From Planctomycetota bacterium (GTDB lineage: Bacteria > Planctomycetota > Planctomycetia > Planctomycetales > Planctomycetaceae): a DNA stretch of 9,282 bases. Positions 1-5,796 of the stretch are shown here, piece after piece. Position 1 is the stretch's first letter; the number at the start of each line of letters is the position of its first letter. The stretch spans positions 1 to 9,282 of the forward strand of contig JAJRTM010000724.1 of the NCBI GenBank assembly GCA_024278285.1, read 5' to 3'. The notes under the pieces are model-generated. The model saw only the letters and a program-made list of their open reading frames with translations. It searched no databases and had not been told where the DNA came from. The position numbers and the translations under genes are program-made.

Positions 1-2
1 AA

Positions 3-1967
3 AAAACCTGGACACGCCTCTTTCCAAGGCATACATGGTGGAAGACAGAAGCCTGGCACGTGCCCGCACTTTCTGTTATTGCAGCTTTGCTGCTGGCGAT
101 GATGCTTTTAATTGCAATGCTTGTTGTCGATCTTTTTGATTATCGGGGAACTGTTTCTTTCTCGGCTGAACAAGCTCATGAAGCAGGGGAAATATTTGGC
201 TCTTCGTTGAACATGGTGCAACCTCACGAAGATGCGGTTCTTCCGACAGAAATCATATTGCAGGACCGCGGGTTGCTGGGGACGTTATGGCGTTTTCGAG
301 ATCGTCTTTGGACACGCCCTTTTATTGCGATGTATCGGCAATCTCCCGCATTGCGTAGCAATAGCTCGGCATTAATCTCTTTACTTATCGCAGGTGCATT
401 AATTGGGTTATTGCGGGGATTTGTGCTGGCACGAGCGAGATTAGTTTCTGCTCGCGTGGGAACTGAAACGGCGAATCACATGCGAATGGCTTTGCATCGA
501 CAGGCGATGCGGCTTGGCCCTGGAGACCTGCTCGATACTCAAGTTGAACGCGCCCATCAATTATTCACCCATGATACCGCAGTCGTTCGCGATCGAGTTA
601 CTGCGTATGTCTATCGGGTTGGATTACATCCCATTACCCTGGTTGTATTAGGAACTGTTGCGCTCTTGGTGAGTCCCAGATTGTTTTTGCAAATGATCGT
701 CCCACTGCTCGGTTGCTGGTTGCTGGTGGAATGGGAACGCGGTCGCTTCAATCATGCCCATTGCCTGGAGGAAGTAGAGTCGGAACATCGTTTAAGTTTG
801 CTGGCAGAATGCTTACTTAAAACACGGTTGATTCGCGGGTACTCGATGGAAGCGTACGAAAGTTCGCAATTTGCCCAACGGCTGGAACAGTTTTCAAATT
901 CTATTTTCACCGCACGGCGACGCGATGTTTACTCCCGTTGGCTTTGTTGGGGGCTGGTTCTGGTTTGTGTTTTAATTCTTCTCATGCTTGCAGGAATGAA
1001 AATCCTCTTGCCAGAAGGGCATCCGCAAAGTTTACGACTTTCGCAAATTACGCTCATCGGGTTATGTTTCGGCTTTGCCTATCAACCACTGGCCAAGTTA
1101 CTGGGACTCAAAAAAGTCCTCAATGAAACAGCATTGGCTGCCGACCGGGTCTATCGTTATCTTGCTCAAATTCCAGAAGTCGGCCAGGCGGTCGGGGCAA
1201 AATTTCTGGACCCGGTTACCAAATGGATCACGTTCGAAAATGTGTCGTATTCACTACCGGGAAACGATCAAAAAAAACTGCTTGATCAAATCGAACTGAA
1301 GCTTCCCGCGGGAGGTATTACCGTCATCGCTGCTTCTGACCCCATGGAAGCTCGCGCCCTGTTATACCTTCTGCCTCGCTTTGTCGAACCACAACCAGGA
1401 CGAGTCTTGTTCGATGGCGAAGATATCGCCTGGGTCACACTCGAATCGTTACGAGCCGAAACGCTTTACGTGGGAGGAAAATACCCCTTCTTCACCGGGT
1501 CGATTCTCGAAAACATAACTTGCGGCGATAGCAGTTATTCACGTGCTGATGCAATGAGCGCCGCCAAAAGTGTGCATGCCCATCAATTTATTCAACACCT
1601 GCCTGAAGGTTACGATACCATTTTGGGCGAACATGGCGAGCATCTTGACGCCGGCCAGTCTTATCGATTGGGACTTGCCCGTGCGGTGTTACGAAAACCA
1701 AATCTGCTCATTCTCGAAGAACCTACCGAACATCTTTCCGAAGAAGCGAAAACGATGATCGATGATGCTTACGATCATATCTGCACGGATCGCTCCGTCA
1801 TTGTTATCCCCAGTAGAATGCAGACAATTCGCCGATCCGACCGCGTGTTACTGCTACATCTGGGAAAAGTCGTCACCGTAAATTCTCACGAAAATCTTCT
1901 CGCAGGAAACGAACTCTACCGCCACTGGGAATACGTAAAATTCAACGTCTTCCGTGACAATAAATAA
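3..1967 (+). CDS. ABC exporter subunit (fused membrane domain and NBD) with degenerate ATPase motifs, possibly 5'-partial
   Basis: This is a fused membrane and nucleotide-binding subunit of the ABC exporter type; its substrate cannot be told. Residues are numbered from the GTG at 60. Hydrophobic segments lie near 5-25, 103-121, 188-225, 293-316 and 329-346, and the NBD runs from about 388 to 620. The NBD keeps the overall spacing, an LDAGQ signature (529-533) and a Walker B LLILEE whose catalytic Glu is E554. The P-loop, however, reads ASDPMEARA (425-433), with no glycines or lysine. The Q-loop Gln is Gly (about 473), the H-loop His is S585, and the D-loop Asp is Ser (560). This suggests a non-hydrolysing half that pairs with an active partner, or a regulatory role. 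The frame is open back to base 3 with no in-frame ATG. GTG 60 is the only easy start and lacks a clear ribosome-binding site, so the true start is probably outside the window. Family call is firm; loss of activity is inferred. Confidence 0.88.
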   Translation, partial: KTWTRLFPRHTWWKTEAWHVPALSVIAALLLAMMLLIAMLVVDLFDYRGTVSFSAEQAHEAGEIFGSSLNMVQPHEDAVLPTEIILQDRGLLGTLWRFRDRLWTRPFIAMYRQSPALRSNSSALISLLIAGALIGLLRGFVLARARLVSARVGTETANHMRMALHRQAMRLGPGDLLDTQVERAHQLFTHDTAVVRDRVTAYVYRVGLHPITLVVLGTVALLVSPRLFLQMIVPLLGCWLLVEWERGRFNHAHCLEEVESEHRLSLLAECLLKTRLIRGYSMEAYESSQFAQRLEQFSNSIFTARRRDVYSRWLCWGLVLVCVLILLMLAGMKILLPEGHPQSLRLSQITLIGLCFGFAYQPLAKLLGLKKVLNETALAADRVYRYLAQIPEVGQAVGAKFLDPVTKWITFENVSYSLPGNDQKKLLDQIELKLPAGGITVIAASDPMEARALLYLLPRFVEPQPGRVLFDGEDIAWVTLESLRAETLYVGGKYPFFTGSILENITCGDSSYSRADAMSAAKSVHAHQFIQHLPEGYDTILGEHGEHLDAGQSYRLGLARAVLRKPNLLILEEPTEHLSEEAKTMIDDAYDHICTDRSVIVIPSRMQTIRRSDRVLLLHLGKVVTVNSHENLLAGNELYRHWEYVKFNVFRDNK

Positions 1968-2029
1968 CTTCAAATTGCTTGATAAATTACTGCCGTACTT
2001 CGGACGGGTGGCACTGCGATAATGAAAAT

Positions 2030-2207
<178 letters not shown>

Positions 2208-2216
2208 CACGGATTA

Positions 2217-2486
2217 TCAATCGCCCGCTTCTCTTTTTGTGAACAGTTCCACTAAAGTTCGACCAGTAAGCCGACGCACTGCTGAGGCAACGGTCCAAAT
2301 CAATACGAACTCCAATAGCAAAACAGCCAAAACACTCAATCTGAGTGAATGACCACCAAAAACTGTATCTTGCCCAACATTCATCCAACGACCAGGGCCA
2401 ATATAGCATAAGACTAGAACCAATGGTGGTCCGGCCAGCAGGCCAACCGCGACCCATTGCAATGGTGTGAGAGATGGCTTCGACAT
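2217..2486 (-). CDS. Small two-helix membrane protein, integron-cassette gene, function unknown
   Basis: The 89-residue protein has two hydrophobic segments, at about 10-30 (rich in Val, Leu and Gly) and about 48-66. A basic linker and a charged C-terminus (KREAGD) follow. I do not recognise the family. Its position supports it as real: the ATG lies 13 bases after a GTTAGGC core (2506-2500), and the TGA stop lies about ten bases before the next GCCTAAC core. That is the tight packing typical of integron cassettes. No ribosome-binding site is seen in the short leader, which is common for cassette genes. The alternative 130-residue frame covering the same bases runs through the attC-like palindrome and is judged a shadow. 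Location is probably the cytoplasmic membrane; the role is unknown. Confidence 0.65.
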   Translation of the reverse strand: MSKPSLTPLQWVAVGLLAGPPLVLVLCYIGPGRWMNVGQDTVFGGHSLRLSVLAVLLLEFVLIWTVASAVRRLTGRTLVELFTKREAGD

Positions 2487-2499
2487 AGTGCGTGAAGTG

Positions 2500-2604
2500 G
2501 CCTAACGACCAAGCTAACCTGCTCGGTGCTGCCGGGCAGAGAACACAGTTTCTACCAAAAACCCCGCCCGGCAGCACCGGGTCAGGTTGAGCGCCTTGTT
2601 ATAC
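2500..2604 (-). other. Complete attC-like site of an integron cassette
   Basis: On the minus strand the site runs from R'' GTATAAC (2604-2598) to R' GTTAGGC (2506-2500). Between them, arms 2566-2592 and 2513-2537 pair over about 23 bp and share the exact block CGGTGCTGCCGGGC. They also contain unpaired extra bases near the cores, and a 28-base loop (2538-2565) separates them. Imperfect pairing with extrahelical bases, inverted 7-base cores and about 105 bp length are the hallmarks of attC sites recombined by an integron integrase. R'' deviates at one position from the RYYYAAC consensus. Orientation is set by the flanking genes, which read on the minus strand. Confidence 0.75.
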
Positions 2605-2714
2605 GGTGCCGTGCGAAGCAAGCCAACGCTTATTGCTCCAATCCAAATGATTGAGTTGGGTAAGACGAACATCTTTCGGTTTCATTGACCATGCGAGTAC
2701 GCGCGCAGCGATTT
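2605..2714. other. Inter-cassette segment without a clear gene
   Basis: About 110 bases separate the R'' core at the end of the S1-like gene from the complete attC-like site. On the minus strand it begins AAATCGCT after the core, like the half-site at 2173-2207. I cannot pair a second arm or find a matching GTTRRRY core, so this attC is either very degenerate or truncated. A 20-codon minus-strand frame starting near 2690 has no support. Confidence 0.5.
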
Positions 2715-2715
2715 G

Positions 2716-2958
2716 TTAACCCACCTGTGGATAATCGGCCGGGTAGTTGATCGAGTGGCGAGGGTCCGACACGAGTGCTGCAAAGTGGATAACTTCGAGT
2801 AAGGCAGTGACATGCGGAAGTTCCTCGATTTGTACGAACACACCAAACAACTGACATGACACAACCCGACCAGCGACGGACGTCCCAAGAGGGTAAGCAG
2901 CAATGAGAGCATCCCATTCATCTTGAGTGAATGTCACCACGATTGGATCTCGCCGCAT
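2716..2958 (-). CDS. Single-domain S1/OB-fold-like small protein, integron-cassette gene
   Basis: The 80-residue protein has a short N-terminal helix-like stretch (residues 8-20, rich in Asp, Trp and Ala). A segment at about 23-60 with the order YPLGTSVAGRVVSCQLFGVF, then VQIEELPHVTALLEV, follows. The G-x-V-x-G-x-V and F-G-V-F-V pattern is that of an S1 RNA-binding (OB) fold, so RNA or nucleic-acid binding is plausible. It is cytoplasmic by appearance. Both ends merge with recombination cores: the ATG lies inside GTTATGC (2961-2955), and the TAA stop lies inside GGTTAAC (2721-2715). This is a typical cassette arrangement and fixes the start. No ribosome-binding site is visible. The fold call is from pattern only, and the partner or target is unknown. 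Confidence 0.7.
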   Translation of the reverse strand: MRRDPIVVTFTQDEWDALIAAYPLGTSVAGRVVSCQLFGVFVQIEELPHVTALLEVIHFAALVSDPRHSINYPADYPQVG

Positions 2959-2972
2959 AACTTGTTATTGAC
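2955..2972 (-). other. Collapsed cassette junction (adjacent AAC and GTT cores)
   Basis: On the minus strand the sequence CAATAACAAGTTATGC places an R''-like ATAAC only two bases from an R'-like GTTATGC core. A full attC would hold 50 or more bases between them. It marks the upstream limit of the S1-like cassette and looks like an attC that has lost its stem. It could also be a chance ATAAC/GTTAT palindrome. Confidence 0.4.
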
Positions 2973-3029
2973 CTGCACGATGTTGTATATGACGCCCACG
3001 AGGCATCATATTGTGCAAATTAGGAATTA

Positions 3030-3083
3030 GGTGTGAGAAGATGGCATTCTCAGGGTTCACACCTCATGTCACACTGGACATGA
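3030..3083. repeat. Two small perfect hairpins
   Basis: GGTGTGAGAA (3030-3039) pairs with TTCTC (3047-3051) and TCACACC (3057-3063), giving a two-part stem. Immediately after, TCATGTC (3064-3070) and GACATGA (3077-3083) form a 7-bp stem with a six-base loop. Neither is followed by a T-run, so they do not look like terminators. They may be remnants of cassette sites or small palindromic repeats. Confidence 0.4.
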
Positions 3084-3164
3084 TATCAGTGCAGGGCGGG
3101 ATTGTAAAGAGATAGACTGTTAAATAATCGCATCTGATGAATTTTATCTCAACAACCTTCAGTC

Positions 3165-3327
3165 GCGGGTGGCCCGACCACTTTTAGTGGTTGGGTGCCG
3201 TCAGGCACAAGATGGATGCGCCATGTGCGACCAATTTCAATTTTACTTTCAATGAAGAGGGAACCCGCATGGCGCGTACGTCTTGTTGCTACGCAACCCA
3301 ACCGCCAAAGGCGGGAGGGCTACCCGG
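3165..3327. repeat. Inverted pair of about 65-bp repeats with internal hairpins
   Basis: The copy at 3165-3229 (minus orientation) and the copy at 3264-3327 (plus orientation) can be aligned throughout. They share ATGGCGC, TCTTGT, ACCCAACC and GGGC-ACCCG blocks in the same order. Each carries a small hairpin: ACCACTTTTAGTGGT (3177-3191) in the first and CCGCCAAAGGCGG (3303-3315) in the second. The hairpin bases differ but pairing is kept, which suggests selection on structure. The pair sits just past the 3' end of the phosphodiesterase gene and could stabilise or end its transcript. There is no coding potential. Confidence 0.7.
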
Positions 3328-3358
3328 TTGGTGTGATTGAAGTTAAACGAAGTATCTG

Positions 3359-4756
3359 TTATTGACTCAAGAGTTCGTGTAGTACACGCCCTTGGGCGGT
3401 GGGCATTTTGATCTCTAATAAATGAGCCGCGGTCGGGGCGACATCCAGGCAGGATGCTACTTTTATTTTCGTACCCGGCTTAACTCCCGCTCCCGCCATA
3501 ATGAAGGTCGCGTGCATGTAGCGTGCATCTGGCAAATGACCATGTGTGCCTCGCCGTGTTTTTGAAACCGGCGTCACTTCGAGATCGGAAGTATGATTGT
3601 TGGAGAATGAATAGCCCGGTTTGGCTGCGATCATTAAATCGGCCTGCTGCGGATTTTCTTTTGGATCGGGCAATCCGTACTTCATGAAATCTGCCACATC
3701 GAGAACACGCTCCACGCCTTCCAGTTTGGCAATCGATTCGATTAACTTTTTGCGGATCGCCTCTTTATTTTCTTCATCCAGAATATAAATACCAGCCGAG
3801 CCGCCGTTGGCGCTACTCCACGCTTTTCGGGTTTCAAACTTCTTTTTGGAGTCCAAAGTAATCAGACCCGATTTCCTCAAATGAACATTCAAGTTAATCG
3901 ATTGCAAAACGGGTGCAAAACCGTGATCAGAAACGATGATGAGTGTCGTGTTCTGCTTCAGGGGCGAAGCTTGGATCGCATCCCAAAGTTCGCCGACTCG
4001 GTCGTCTGCGTTTTCACACGCCCAATACGCTTCTTCGCAGTGCGGTCCGTAATCATGTTCAAAACCGTCCGGCGTGATGAAGTGCATCATCATTAAGTGC
4101 GGTTCGTATTTTTTGAAAAGATACTTGGCGACATCGGTGTAAGTAGAATCTCGCATCGCAGAAACTTTATGATCCCAACCCCATTTTCCGAGGTTGCGAA
4201 TCGAAATATTTTTTTTGTACAACTCATCCGACAAACCGGGCGTTGTGTATTTGTTATGAATTTCCTGTTTGTTGGAATCGGGAATCACAAAATCCAACGT
4301 CCTTGCTCCATTGCAGGCTGGCCAGATAATTGCAGCGGTAATCATTCCCTGCTGATGAGCTACATCGTACAATGTTGGAACGCGAACGGCTTGGTCTTTC
4401 GTGAAAACCGGATCGCCAATGTAAGTAATTCGCTCCAATGTTTTGCGATCAAGCACACTGTTACTGATCACTCCATGCTTAGCGGGGGAGGCACCAGTCA
4501 CAATCGAAACATGAGCGGGCCACGTCACAGAGGGAAAAATCGTCTCCATCCCCTCGGCATAGGCACCAATTTTCATCAGTTTTCGCAAATTGGGCAGCTT
4601 GGCTCGCGGGTCATTCAAATAAGTTGCAGCCAAGCCATCGATACTCAAAATGATGACATGCTTTTCCAAAGAAGGCTCTGCGGAATATGCCCGCTGCTCA
4701 ATATTCATCCCGAACAGAAAAAAAACAGATACCAAACCCCCAAAAACCGTACGCAT
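3359..4756 (-). CDS. Exported alkaline-phosphatase-superfamily enzyme, nucleotide pyrophosphatase/phosphodiesterase (NPP) type
   Basis: The 465-residue protein begins with a hydrophobic signal segment (4-17) and a likely cleavage near YSA-EP (26/27), so it is probably exported to the periplasm. Hydrolysis of phosphodiester or pyrophosphate bonds with two metal ions is the known family chemistry; the substrate is unknown. Expected metal and catalytic residues are all visible. They are D40 in ILSIDGL, the nucleophile T78 in FPSVTWPAH, D230 and H234 in TPDGFEH, D277-H278 in VSDHGF, and H407 in GTHGHLPD. Length is normal for bacterial NPP-like proteins. The start is supported by GGGAAAG (4764-4770) seven bases upstream. 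It stands alone, with a MITE-like element upstream and an inverted repeat pair downstream. Other members of PF01663 (phosphoglycerate-mutase-like or phosphonoacetate hydrolase types) are possible alternatives. Confidence 0.92.
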   Translation of the reverse strand: MRTVFGGLVSVFFLFGMNIEQRAYSAEPSLEKHVIILSIDGLAATYLNDPRAKLPNLRKLMKIGAYAEGMETIFPSVTWPAHVSIVTGASPAKHGVISNSVLDRKTLERITYIGDPVFTKDQAVRVPTLYDVAHQQGMITAAIIWPACNGARTLDFVIPDSNKQEIHNKYTTPGLSDELYKKNISIRNLGKWGWDHKVSAMRDSTYTDVAKYLFKKYEPHLMMMHFITPDGFEHDYGPHCEEAYWACENADDRVGELWDAIQASPLKQNTTLIIVSDHGFAPVLQSINLNVHLRKSGLITLDSKKKFETRKAWSSANGGSAGIYILDEENKEAIRKKLIESIAKLEGVERVLDVADFMKYGLPDPKENPQQADLMIAAKPGYSFSNNHTSDLEVTPVSKTRRGTHGHLPDARYMHATFIMAGAGVKPGTKIKVASCLDVAPTAAHLLEIKMPTAQGRVLHELLSQ

Positions 4757-4791
4757 AAGTTTACTTTCCCGAATGATTAAAAAGACTAAAC

Positions 4792-4920
4792 AGGGAACCT
4801 CTATTTATTCAAAAGGAGCACAGACATTCCTGCCAGTTTCGCTTGAGCATGCTCCATTTTAGCCAGACAAGAATGTCTACCCTCCGCATAAGAGGGATTT
4901 TGAATTAATAGAGGTTCCCT
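4792..4920. mobile_element. 129-bp MITE-like element with 23-bp terminal inverted repeats
   Basis: Bases 4792-4814, starting AGGGAACCTCTATT, match the reverse complement of 4898-4920 with a single mismatch. Inside are nested inverted repeats: AGACATTC (4822-4829) against GAATGTCT (4871-4878), and CCCTC against GAGGG (4880-4896). There is also the palindrome GAGCATGCTC (4845-4854). There is no gene, so it must be non-autonomous. No target duplication is evident at the edges (AAAC on the left, ACAG on the right). It lies 35 bases upstream of the phosphodiesterase start, between that gene and any upstream promoter. Confidence 0.72.
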
Positions 4921-4954
4921 ACAGCTAGTCCAGTGTGCGGATAAAAAGTGAATC

Positions 4955-4966
4955 GGTCAAGTGACC
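4955..4966. promoter_or_regulatory. Short perfect inverted repeat, possible operator
   Basis: GGTCA, two bases, then TGACC: a perfect 12-base palindrome-like site in the divergent region between the phosphodiesterase gene and the 5.1 kb transcription unit. Its size suits a dimeric regulator, but nothing identifies one and it could be chance. Confidence 0.25.
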
Positions 4967-5046
4967 CTGCTCAGGTAATCAGTCGATAAAATCTGACCAT
5001 CGCATTTCTGCACGCTCTATGTCTTATCGAAATGCTAAATGGCATC

Positions 5047-5103
5047 AAAAAGCAAAAAAAAAGCAAAAAAGGTCTTGCCAGAACAGGGAGAAGCATTAAG
5101 AAT
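5047..5103 (+). promoter_or_regulatory. Sigma-70-like promoter with upstream A-tracts
   Basis: The -35 box TTGCCA (5075-5080) is 17 bases from a -10 box AAGAAT (5098-5103), matching 5/6 and 4/6 consensus positions. Just upstream, three A-tracts (5047-5051, 5054-5062, 5065-5070) recur about every nine bases. They resemble an UP element or bent DNA. The predicted start is near 5110, about 330 bases before the terminator at 5408-5441. Confidence 0.5.
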
Positions 5104-5212
5104 GGAAGCAGGTTTGTGTGCTACGCGGCACGTGGGCGTATCGCTGTGATGGGGCCAGAGAGGCTTGCTGGTCGAAGCAGCTTGTTCGATTCAATGGAAA
5201 GGAGGTGGTTTT

Positions 5213-5391
5213 GTGACAAATGATTATTGTTGTAGCCAAGGAGGTGGCACCGCTTGAAACGGGCGGACGGTCGGCGGACTGTTTGTCCGAATGCCACCGT
5301 CTCGTCAGGATCACCTCATGAAAGGTCAGCTTTTTACAGCCGACTTTTCTACGATCCGGTACGAGTTTATTATCAGCAAGGTACTTGCTAG
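5213..5391 (+). other. Two overlapping micro-ORFs with strong ribosome-binding sites (doubtful)
   Basis: GTG 5213 follows AAGGAGGT (5199-5206) at good spacing and encodes MTNDYCCSQGGGTA, ending at TGA 5255-5257. A second frame starts at TTG 5254, overlapping that stop as TTGA. It has its own GGAGGT (5240-5245) and encodes 45 residues ending ...YYQQGTC at TAG 5389-5391, just before the terminator. The overlap and Shine-Dalgarno placement would suit translational coupling. Against it, the same bases form good RNA stems, the start codons are rare types, and neither peptide is recognised. A third frame from ATG 5220 (33 residues) also exists, which weakens the case for any one of them. Confidence 0.25.
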
Positions 5392-5407
5392 TACCCGTTG
5401 CTTACAG

Positions 5408-5441
5408 GCTTCGGCTTTCTTCGGAAGGCCGAGGCTTTTTT
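5408..5441 (+). terminator. Strong intrinsic terminator with UUCG tetraloop
   Basis: A 12-bp stem with two G-U pairs (5408-5419 with 5424-5435) is closed by C(TTCG)G and followed by six T residues (5436-5441). It ends the plus-strand unit that begins near 5110 and separates it from the HD-GYP gene. Confidence 0.9.
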
Positions 5442-5796
5442 ATTATCGTGATTTCTTTTTCAACGAGAATGAAGCAGTGAACAGGCCGCTTTGGGGACTC
5501 ATCCGGAAATTATGTGCAGGGGCACATTGCGTGCTTCCTTGTATCCAGCAGGCCCTAAATATCTTCAACATAAGAAAACACGCTTTATGCGGGTGAACCT
5601 GGTTTATGGTAAATCTTCTCGTGCCGATCTACAAAGCTCAGTACCTCCAGTTGCTATAATCCGCATAACTTATACAGCCTATGCTCCGTTCAGAATGTTC
5701 CTGTTGAACGCAACGCATTTCTGACTGGTTGCCTCTGTTTTGCAAGCTACTACTTAAGTGTACTACCTGCTAAACGAACTCCTGTAAGTTAGATCC
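5442..5796. other. Intergenic region and leader of the HD-GYP gene
   Basis: This region of 355 bases has no credible gene. Short frames starting at 5491 and 5587 have no ribosome-binding site or recognisable product. It contains the promoter candidate at 5652-5660; nothing else was recognised. Confidence 0.6.
5652..5660 (+). promoter_or_regulatory. Extended -10 promoter candidate for the HD-GYP gene
   Basis: TGCTATAAT is a perfect TGn-TATAAT extended -10. The -35 region 17 bases upstream (near 5632-5637) is poor, which extended -10 promoters tolerate. Transcription would start near 5667, giving a leader of about 130 bases before the ATG at 5797. Confidence 0.5.

Larger units (their letters stand above)
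5110..5441 (+). ncRNA. Candidate structured RNA of unknown class, about 330 nt
   Basis: This is an isolated unit with its own promoter and terminator and no convincing protein gene. Stem-loops follow one another. TCGAA pairs with TTCGA (5172-5189). GACGGT-GGC-GGAC pairs with GTCC-GCC-ACCGTC (5266-5301). GAAAGGTC-GC pairs with GC-GACTTTTC (5320-5349) around one A-C mismatch. AGCAAGGTAC pairs with GTACC-TTGCT (5375-5402) around a two-base bulge. Then comes the terminator stem. GAGG and CTTGA (5241-5257) can close around the first large stem with TCAGG and CCTC (5305-5317), leaving TGGCACCG as a bulge. G-U pairs and bulges point to RNA structure rather than a DNA repeat. None of the hallmark motifs of RNase P RNA, tmRNA or SRP RNA were found. 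It could instead be a leader or a micro-operon (see 5213-5391). Class unknown. Confidence 0.5.

Noticed and set aside
2630..2921. Two other minus-strand frames overlapping the S1-like gene
   Set aside because: They are Cys/Arg/Ser-rich shadow translations. The 80-residue frame has an S1-like pattern and its ends fit the cassette cores.
4097..4780. A 227-codon plus-strand frame opposite the phosphodiesterase gene
   Set aside because: It is fully antisense to a gene with all family motifs and a signal peptide, and its translation resembles no protein.
4788..4924. A target-site duplication around the MITE-like element
   Set aside because: Flanking bases (AAAC left, ACAG right) do not match, so no duplication is claimed.
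5237..5262. A programmed +1 frameshift like that of prfB (GGAGGT upstream of GCT TGA)
   Set aside because: The +1 frame ends after about 21 codons with no recognisable protein, and the bases are better explained by RNA stems.
5110..5441. RNase P RNA, tmRNA or SRP RNA
   Set aside because: The conserved core motifs of these RNAs and a tmRNA tag frame were looked for and not seen.
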